Shown: piece after piece, positions 30,836 to 36,323 of the stretch
Numbering within the stretch: the first letter of the stretch is position 1
Layout: each line of letters starts with the position of its first letter
Assembly: GCA_050947015.1 (NCBI GenBank)
Contig: JBMNVT010000022.1
Span: 1-36,323 of the forward strand
Length of the DNA stretch: 36,323 nucleotides
DNA from: CAKXIK01 sp050947015
Lineage (GTDB): Bacteria; Bacillota; Clostridia; Oscillospirales; Acutalibacteraceae
Direction: 5' to 3'
Made by a program: the position numbers and the translations under genes
Notes under the pieces: model-generated
The model's database searches: none
Told to the model about the DNA's origin: nothing
What the model saw: only the letters and a program-made list of their open reading frames with translations

Positions 30836-32500
30836 TTATTGCATCACAGCGCCGTAGTTTGCACTGCTGACCAGCCTTGCATAACGCGCCAGCCAACCCG
30901 TTTTTATGTTGGGCTCCGGCTGTACATAAGCTTCTCTGCGCTTTGCAAGTTCCTCGTCGCTCACCTTTACCTGAATGCTGGCATTCGGAATATCGATCTC
31001 GATCAGATCGCCCTCCTGCACCAGGCCAATCGGTCCGCCGGAAGCAGCCTCGGGGCATACATGACCGATCGAAGCACCGCGGCTTGCGCCGGAAAAACGC
31101 CCGTCGGTAATCAGTGCGACCGTTTTGTCCAGCTTCATACCCGCCAGCGCGCTGGTCGGATTGAGCATTTCGCGCATACCAGGGCCTCCCTTCGGCCCTT
31201 CATAGCGGATGACAACAACGTCGCCGTCATGGATTTCTCCATGATAAATCGAGTTAATCGCTTCATCCTCGCTGTTAAACACGCGGGCAGGACCTGTATG
31301 TTTCAGCATTTCCGGCGCAACGGCGCTGCGTTTGACAACGCAGCCGTCCGGCGCCAGATTGCCCCAGAGAATCTGGATTCCACCCGTAGGGCTATAAGGC
31401 TGATCGATCGGGCGAATTGCGTTCGTGTCAAGAATTTTTGCACCGGCAACATTTTCGCCAACCGTTTTGCCGGTCGCCGTAATCGCATTGGGGTTGAGCA
31501 ATCCCTTTTTGAGCAGTTCCGCCTGAACCGCCGGGATTCCCCCCGCACGATCCAAATCCTGCATATGGGTTGTTCCTGCCGGAGCAAGATGACAAAGGTT
31601 CGGCACTTTTGCGCTCATTTCATTAAACAGTTCCAGATTTAACGGCACACCTGCTTCATTTGCAATTGCAAGCAGGTGAAGCACGCTGTTTGAACTGCAA
31701 CCAAGCGCCATATCGCACGCCAGCGCATTCTTAATCGAAGTTTCATTGATGATATCGCGGGCGGTGATGTTCTTTTCCACCAAAGACATAATCGCCATTC
31801 CTGCGTGCTTTGCGAGCAAAATGCGCTTGTTGCTCACCGCCGGCACCGTTCCGTTGCCCGGCAGCGCAATACCGATTGCTTCACACAGACAGTTCATGCT
31901 GTTTGCCGTGTACATTCCGGCGCAGCTTCCGCAACCCGGGCAGCAGTCTCTTTCACATTCGGTCAGCTTTTCCTCATCGATAATGCCGGCCTTGTATGCG
32001 CCGACCGCTTCAAACGTTTTGGAAAGGCTGGATTCTTCACCGTCGTACCGCCCGGCAAGCATTGGTCCGCCGCTGCATACAACAGCCGGAATGTTCAGGC
32101 GAACCGCTGCCATCACCATGCCGGGAACAATCTTATCACAGTTCGGAACCAGAACAAGACCGTCCAGCTGGTGCGCCATCGTCATGGTTTCCACGCTGTC
32201 GGCAATCAACTCACGGCTCGCCAGCGAATATTTCATGCCGATATGCCCCATCGCGATTCCGTCACAAACACCGATGGAGGGAATCAGAACCGGCGTACCA
32301 CCCGCCATTCGAATTCCCGCCTTTACAGCGTCGGCAATTTTATCAAGATGGACATGCCCCGGAACAATTTCGCTGTGCGCGCTGACAACGCCGATCAGCG
32401 GTCTGTCGAGCTCCTCTTTGGTATATCCCATTGCGTAAAACAGGCTGCGGTTCGGTGCTCGCTCCGCACCCTGCGTAACATTTGCGCTGCGCAACGTCAT
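30836..32500 (-). CDS. ilvD: Dihydroxy-acid dehydratase
   Basis: Iron-sulfur dehydratase in valine, leucine and isoleucine synthesis, turning dihydroxy acids into 2-oxo acids. Cluster cysteines are seen in LVPNCDKIVPGM (near residue 120) and CCPGCGSCAGMYTANSMNCL (near residues 187-206). GRFSGASRGASIGHVCPEAA near the C-terminus includes the family active-site serine. The 554-residue length is normal. It is the last gene of ilvB-ilvN-ilvC-ilvD, with a 39-base gap from ilvC, and is followed by a terminator. Confidence 0.97.
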   Translation of the reverse strand: MTLRSANVTQGAERAPNRSLFYAMGYTKEELDRPLIGVVSAHSEIVPGHVHLDKIADAVKAGIRMAGGTPVLIPSIGVCDGIAMGHIGMKYSLASRELIADSVETMTMAHQLDGLVLVPNCDKIVPGMVMAAVRLNIPAVVCSGGPMLAGRYDGEESSLSKTFEAVGAYKAGIIDEEKLTECERDCCPGCGSCAGMYTANSMNCLCEAIGIALPGNGTVPAVSNKRILLAKHAGMAIMSLVEKNITARDIINETSIKNALACDMALGCSSNSVLHLLAIANEAGVPLNLELFNEMSAKVPNLCHLAPAGTTHMQDLDRAGGIPAVQAELLKKGLLNPNAITATGKTVGENVAGAKILDTNAIRPIDQPYSPTGGIQILWGNLAPDGCVVKRSAVAPEMLKHTGPARVFNSEDEAINSIYHGEIHDGDVVVIRYEGPKGGPGMREMLNPTSALAGMKLDKTVALITDGRFSGASRGASIGHVCPEAASGGPIGLVQEGDLIEIDIPNASIQVKVSDEELAKRREAYVQPEPNIKTGWLARYARLVSSANYGAVMQ

Positions 32501-32539
32501 AGTAACGTCCTTCCTGCCTTTTGATCGTAAAACGGCAAC

Positions 32540-33535
32540 TTATTTTTTGAGCCAGCTCATCATCTTGCGAAGTTCCGCGCCGGTCTTCTCCAACTGATGC
32601 TCGCTTTCCAGCTTGCGGGTGGCAAGGAACTTTGCCTTACGACCGCTGCTGAATTCCTGCATAAACTCGCTGGCGAAAGTGCCGTCCTGAATTTCGCGGA
32701 GAACCCGCTTCATTTCCTTGCGGGTATCTTCGGTGATCAGGCGTCTGCCGGTACGATAATCGCCGTACTCCGCCGTGTTGGAGATAGAATAACGCATCAT
32801 GGCGAAACCGCCCCTGTTAATCAGGTCAACAATGAGCTTCATTTCATGAATGCACTCAAAGTACGCCATTTCGGGAGCGTAACCGGCGCCGACCAGCGTA
32901 TCAAAGCCAGCCTTCATCAGTTCGGTAACGCCACCGCAAAGAACGGCCTGCTCGCCGAAAAGATCTGTTTCGGTTTCTTCACGGAACGTGGTTTCCAGAA
33001 TACCTGCGCGGCCTGCACCGATGCCACTGGCGTATGCGAGCGCATAATCCTTTGCCTTGCCGCTGTAATCCTGATACACCGCAATCAGGCTCGGTACACC
33101 CTTGCCCTCCTGATACTGGCTGCGAACCGTATGGCCCGGGCCTTTCGGAGCGACCATGATAACATCAATATTCTTTGCAGGTTTCACAAACTGGAAATGA
33201 ATGTTAAAGCCATGGGCAAACATCAGGATGTCGCCGTCCTTCATGTACGGAGCAACCTGCTCGTTGTAGATATCTGCGGCAAGTTCATCCGGAACCAGCA
33301 TCATGACCATGTCGGCAGCCTGAGCGGCTTCTGAAACGGTCATAACCTTCAGGCCGGCTTCTTCTGCTTTTGCCCAGCTGGAGCTGTCGCGGCGAAGACC
33401 GACAATAACATTGACGCCGCTCTCGTGCAGGTTCTGCGCATGGGCATGCCCCTGGCTGCCGTAGCCCATAATGGCAACGGTTTTGTTGTCCAGCAGACCG
33501 AGGTTGCAGTCTGAATCGTAATACTTCGGGATCAT
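32540..33535 (-). CDS. ilvC: Ketol-acid reductoisomerase
   Basis: Second enzyme of branched-chain amino acid synthesis; isomerises and reduces acetolactate and acetohydroxybutyrate. The Rossmann motif VAIMGYGSQGHAHAQNLHES is near residues 21-40; the cofactor loop GLRRDSSSW is typical of the NADPH-preferring class. KGPGHTVRSQYQEGKGVPSL and the metal-site FGEQAVLCGGVTELM follow. Length 331 is class I (short form). Gap from ilvN is 65 bases. Confidence 0.97.
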   Translation of the reverse strand: MIPKYYDSDCNLGLLDNKTVAIMGYGSQGHAHAQNLHESGVNVIVGLRRDSSSWAKAEEAGLKVMTVSEAAQAADMVMMLVPDELAADIYNEQVAPYMKDGDILMFAHGFNIHFQFVKPAKNIDVIMVAPKGPGHTVRSQYQEGKGVPSLIAVYQDYSGKAKDYALAYASGIGAGRAGILETTFREETETDLFGEQAVLCGGVTELMKAGFDTLVGAGYAPEMAYFECIHEMKLIVDLINRGGFAMMRYSISNTAEYGDYRTGRRLITEDTRKEMKRVLREIQDGTFASEFMQEFSSGRKAKFLATRKLESEHQLEKTGAELRKMMSWLKK

Positions 33536-33600
33536 AGTAAAGACTTCCTTTCAAAATATAAAAATATATGATCCGGCATAAAGCCGAAAGATGGCACCCC

Positions 33601-34095
33601 TTATTCGCTGCGGCGCACGTTCCCGCGCTCCATGGCTGTAACACCCGTACGGCACATTTCCAGAATATTATACTGTGAAAGCACCTGTAAAAAGCCGTCG
33701 ATTTTGTCCGGTTCGCCTGTCAGCTCCATTACCATACTGCCGACGGAGAGATCTATAATCTTGGCTTTATAAATATTGGCAATTTCATGAATTGCACTGC
33801 GGTTTGTTTCATCCGCATATACCTTGACCAGCAAAAGCTCGCGCAGAAGACTACTGGAAACATCGAGAGGGAAAATCTCTTTTGTTTCAATCAGTTTTCC
33901 TGTCTGCTTGACGATTTGGCTGAACATCTGTTCATCACCCTGTGTAACGATCGTAATACGCGAAATATCCGGCAAATTGGTTGCAGAAACCGTCAGACTG
34001 TCAATATTGAATCCACGCTGGCAAAACAGCGAGGCCACCCTTGCCAGAACACCGGCATGATTCTGCACCAGAACACTCAACACCTGCTTTTTCAT
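33601..34095 (-). CDS. ilvN: Acetolactate synthase small (regulatory) subunit
   Basis: Regulatory partner of IlvB that gives valine feedback. The N-terminal ACT domain is KQVLSVLVQNHAGVLARVAS, with FNIDSLTVSATNLPDISRIT, and a C-terminal second domain carries SRELLLVKVYAD-like sequence and KAKIIDLSVGSMVMELTG. Length 164 is normal for a full small subunit (often named IlvH in other species). It follows ilvB by 31 bases. Confidence 0.95.
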   Translation of the reverse strand: MKKQVLSVLVQNHAGVLARVASLFCQRGFNIDSLTVSATNLPDISRITIVTQGDEQMFSQIVKQTGKLIETKEIFPLDVSSSLLRELLLVKVYADETNRSAIHEIANIYKAKIIDLSVGSMVMELTGEPDKIDGFLQVLSQYNILEMCRTGVTAMERGNVRRSE

Positions 34096-34126
34096 CGAAA
34101 AATCAGTCCCTTCTATCCAGCGTTGT

Positions 34127-35788
34127 TCAGTTCATGATGGTATCCCCGACGCTGCCGCCGGCCGGAATCATCGGCAGAACCTTTTCTTCACGGTCAATGG
34201 CGCAGTCAATCCAAACCGGACAGTTTTTCTGCATAGCCTCTGCAAACACCCGGCGGAATTCCGCAATATTTGCACAACGATATCCCTTTGCACCAAAACC
34301 TTCGGCCACCTTGACATAATCCGTCAGCCGTTCAGGCTCACTTGATGCAAAACGGCGGCTGTAAAACGCATCCTGCCACTGACGCACCATACCCAGCACT
34401 GCGTTGTTCATAATCACCGTGATAATGGGCAGGTGATAACTGACAGCTGTGCAGGCCTCATTCATATTCATATGAAAGGATCCGTCGCCTGTAATGTGTA
34501 TCACCGGGCGATGTGGGAACGCCGTTTTCGCCCCGATAGCCGCGCCGTAGCCGTAACCCATGGTTCCCAAACCGCCGCTCGTCAAAAAGCTGCGTGGAGC
34601 AATGTGGTGCAGATACTGCGCCGCCCACATCTGATGCTGCCCGACGTCCGTCACATACAGCGCATCTTCGCCAGCCAGCTCGCAGATGACATTCATCATC
34701 TGGTGAGGTTTCAGCACGGTATCACTGTCCTGAGGATGATAATCATCCTTTTTCCATTCGGCAATACGCTCCATCCAGGCAGCATGTTGCGCCGGTTTGA
34801 CCAAGCGGTTCAGCCCGGTCAGAATCTCCTTGACATCGCCCACAAGGCTAATGTCAACCATCACATTTTTATTGATTTCACTGGGATCGATATCAATCTG
34901 GATAATGGTCGCCTTTGCAGCAAACTTATCCGTATTCAACGCGACGCGGTCGCTGAAACGCGTTCCAACGGCAACCACAACATCCGCTTCGTCCACCGCG
35001 CGGTTTGCGCTCAGGCATCCGTGCATTCCCATCAGCCCAAGATTATGCTTTTCCCGGTAGCCCAGAGCTCCGGCGGCCATAATCGTATGCGCCGCGGGAA
35101 TATCAGCCTTCTCGGTCAGCTCACGCAGGCATTCTCCCGCGCCGGACGCGCTGACACCTCCGCCAAAATAAATTACCGGCCGCTCCGCCTTGTTAATGAC
35201 ATCTGCAGCCTGCTCTAATTGATTCGGCTGAAAAAACGGTTTCGCTGTTTCTGCTGTTTGCGGCTGCCGTTCAAACTCTGTTTTTGCAGCCGTCACGTCC
35301 TTGGGAATATCGACAAGAACCGGGCCCTTGCGGCCTTCCTGCGCAATGGCAAACGCACTGCGCAGAATATCTGCCAGATCCTCCACACGACGAACGACAT
35401 AATTATGTTTCGTAATCGGCATGGTAATACCGGCAATATAAATTTCCTGAAAGCTGTCCCGGCCAATCAGCGGCGTTGAAACGTTTCCGGTAATCGCAAC
35501 TATAGGAACACTGTCCATATATGCGGTTGCAATCCCCGTCACCAGATTGGTTGCGCCGGGTCCGCTTGTGGCAATTACCACACCGGTTTTCCCAGTTGCG
35601 CGCGCATAGCCGTCCGCTGCGTGAGCCGCACCCTGCTCGTGGGCTGTCATCGTATGATGAATCCTGTCGCGGTATTGATACAGAGCATCATAAATATTCA
35701 GAACAGCGCCGCCCGGATAGCCGAATACCGTATCGGCCTGCTGCTCCAACAGCACCTCGGCAATAATCTCAGCACCTGTCAGGATCAT
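34127..35788 (-). CDS. ilvB: Acetolactate synthase large (catalytic) subunit
   Basis: TPP- and FAD-dependent enzyme that condenses pyruvate to acetolactate. The catalytic glutamate is in TMTAHEQGAAHAADGYARAT near residue 50. FAD-region motifs include YFGGGVSASGAG and MGMHGCLSANRAVDEADVV. The TPP-binding motif GDGSFHMNMNEACTAVSYHL is followed by MNNAVLGMVRQWQ. The 553-residue length is typical of the anabolic form with FAD. AGGAAGGG precedes the ATG. It is the first gene of the operon, directly behind the T-box leader. Confidence 0.97.
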   Translation of the reverse strand: MILTGAEIIAEVLLEQQADTVFGYPGGAVLNIYDALYQYRDRIHHTMTAHEQGAAHAADGYARATGKTGVVIATSGPGATNLVTGIATAYMDSVPIVAITGNVSTPLIGRDSFQEIYIAGITMPITKHNYVVRRVEDLADILRSAFAIAQEGRKGPVLVDIPKDVTAAKTEFERQPQTAETAKPFFQPNQLEQAADVINKAERPVIYFGGGVSASGAGECLRELTEKADIPAAHTIMAAGALGYREKHNLGLMGMHGCLSANRAVDEADVVVAVGTRFSDRVALNTDKFAAKATIIQIDIDPSEINKNVMVDISLVGDVKEILTGLNRLVKPAQHAAWMERIAEWKKDDYHPQDSDTVLKPHQMMNVICELAGEDALYVTDVGQHQMWAAQYLHHIAPRSFLTSGGLGTMGYGYGAAIGAKTAFPHRPVIHITGDGSFHMNMNEACTAVSYHLPIITVIMNNAVLGMVRQWQDAFYSRRFASSEPERLTDYVKVAEGFGAKGYRCANIAEFRRVFAEAMQKNCPVWIDCAIDREEKVLPMIPAGGSVGDTIMN

Positions 35789-35825
35789 AAATCTTCACCC
35801 TTCCTATTTCATCACAAGCCGCAAA

Positions 35826-36135
35826 GAAAATAAAAAACCTTCGTCTCTGAAAAGAGACAAAGGTTTGAAACACTCTGCGGTACCACTCTTAATTACTGCT
35901 TTGCACCGTACGCGTAATCGGCGCCTGCAGTCACCTCATTTGCGCATGGATCCTGCGCAACACCTTGTTAACGGAGATGAACCGTCCACGCCTACACAGG
36001 CAAGCCGTTCAGCGGGAAGCTCCGGGAGGACTTTCCTGCTTTATCCGGATCTCGGTTCGCACCAACCACCGATTCTCTGAATCCTTTCAAAGCATTACTT
36101 TTTCCCATCAACGCTTTATTCAGCTGTTTAATTTT
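35826..36135 (-). promoter_or_regulatory. T-box leader of the ilvBNCD operon
   Basis: tRNA-sensing riboswitch; all landmarks are on the minus strand. Stem I has the AGTA motif (36099-36096), AGAGA (36078-36074) and the apical GGTTGGTGCGAACC (36067-36054). The 3' side of the specifier loop, aligned to the known glyQS loop, gives GTC at 36031-36029 (valine), though the base after it is C rather than the usual purine. The T-box proper, AAGAGTGGTACCGCAGAG, is at 35890-35873; its TGGT bulge suits a tRNA ending ACCA. A terminator stem with T-run follows at 35835-35866. Expected effect: uncharged tRNA stabilises the antiterminator and ilv genes are expressed. Confidence 0.92.
35831..35866 (-). terminator. 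T-box-controlled terminator
   Basis: AAACCTTTGTCTCT and AGAGACGAAGGTTT form a 14-bp stem with one wobble on the minus strand, followed by TTTTTTA. Its 5' arm follows the T-box sequence, as expected for the competing structure. Confidence 0.9.
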
Positions 36136-36139
36136 TTTT

Positions 36140-36168
36140 ATCATAATACTTTACCATCCAAAAGTCAA
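36140..36168 (-). promoter_or_regulatory. Sigma-A promoter of the ilv operon
   Basis: TTGACT (36168-36163), 17 bases and TATGAT (36145-36140) on the minus strand. The transcript would begin just before the first T-box helix. Confidence 0.85.
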
Positions 36169-36203
36169 GTGATTTTTAAAAAAAATGTAGGTTTGTCTGT
36201 AGG

Positions 36204-36212
36204 TGATACAAT
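36204..36212 (+). promoter_or_regulatory. Possible extended -10 promoter facing the window end
   Basis: TGATACAAT matches TG-n-TATAAT with one change. No clear -35 is present. It would transcribe through the stem-loop at 36242-36315. Confidence 0.3.
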
Positions 36213-36241
36213 GATGAGTGACAAAAGAAGAAAATAAAAGT

Positions 36242-36315
36242 AGCGAATAGGCGTGACATATGCTAAGGTTGAGTTGACGAGACAAAACCGAAAGGCAGGT
36301 GTCACCCTATCCGCT
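36242..36315. repeat. Long imperfect stem-loop at the right window edge
   Basis: The arms are 36242-36258 and 36300-36315; they form about 15 bp with one bulge and one mismatch (an A-C on the plus-strand RNA, a G-U wobble on the minus-strand RNA), around 41 bases. An ATG follows at 36316, and the window ends two codons later. It could be a structured RNA, a mobile-element end or a leader for a gene beyond the edge. I do not recognise it. Confidence 0.45.
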
Positions 36316-36323
36316 ATGAATAA

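Noticed and set aside
35965..36237. Open frame across the T-box and ilv promoter
   Set aside because: The region is explained by T-box stem I and the promoter; the translation has no domain and the start has no ribosome binding site.
1..36323. CRISPR array, prophage or complete insertion sequence
   Set aside because: No regularly spaced repeats, integrase, capsid or transposase frame is visible; only the stem-loop at the right edge hints at a possible element.

Overview
The window looks like a chromosomal core segment of a spore-forming anaerobic Firmicute, most likely of the class Clostridia and the Oscillospiraceae/Ruminococcaceae side. The evidence is the gene content: dipicolinate synthase genes (dpaA/dpaB, spore core), a SpoIIIE/FtsK translocase beside a TepA-like protease, RqcH, a T-box leader on an ilv operon, an oxygen-sensitive indolepyruvate:ferredoxin oxidoreductase, and Shine-Dalgarno sites of the GGAGG type throughout. 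No phage, plasmid, CRISPR array or complete insertion sequence is visible. The taxonomic call is inference from gene content only.

Layout. (1) 1-1,906, minus: rlmD (cut by the left edge) behind a UPF0340 gene. (2) 1,913-3,201, plus: a NYN/OST-HTH protein with a long structured leader, then a 68-residue protein whose ribosome binding site is buried in a 15-bp hairpin. (3) 3,230-11,466, minus: a membrane protein, then (in transcription order) tepA, uppP, ftsK/spoIIIE, ygiQ, a secreted ComEC-like metallo-hydrolase and a DUF3006 protein. (4) tRNA-Ala(GGC) at 11,607-11,682. (5) 11,761-15,382, minus: a DUF1858 protein, then trmK, nif3-like and rqcH. (6) 15,392-17,908, minus: a wHTH protein with a nuclease-like core, a cysteine-rich small domain joined in frame to dUTPase, and a lactonase. 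(7) 18,039-20,076, plus: MATE transporter and mntP. (8) 20,117-22,670, minus: dpaA-dpaB behind a sigma-K-like promoter, and a PhnP-like hydrolase. (9) 22,742-23,824, plus: an AI-2E/YtvI-type membrane protein. (10) 23,868-28,617, minus: iorA-iorB-paaK-aldo/keto reductase. (11) 28,770-30,762, minus: a DUF2007 protein and metY. (12) 30,836-36,168, minus: ilvB-ilvN-ilvC-ilvD behind a T-box leader. (13) 36,169-36,323: a non-coding tail with a long imperfect stem-loop at the window edge.

How the parts fit. The ilvBNCD operon makes branched-chain amino acids and is probably controlled by uncharged tRNA through the T-box, with a valine-type specifier by my reading. The ior/paaK cluster points to fermentative breakdown of aromatic amino acids to aryl-acetates and their CoA esters. 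dpaAB, and perhaps the YtvI-like protein, belong to sporulation. RqcH, RlmD and TrmK serve translation and its quality control. The items most worth a second look are the Shine-Dalgarno-sequestering hairpin at 2,883-2,936, the in-frame cysteine-rich/dUTPase arrangement at 16,412-17,089, the uncharacterised nuclease-like/wHTH protein at 17,150-17,908, and the stem-loop at 36,242-36,315.
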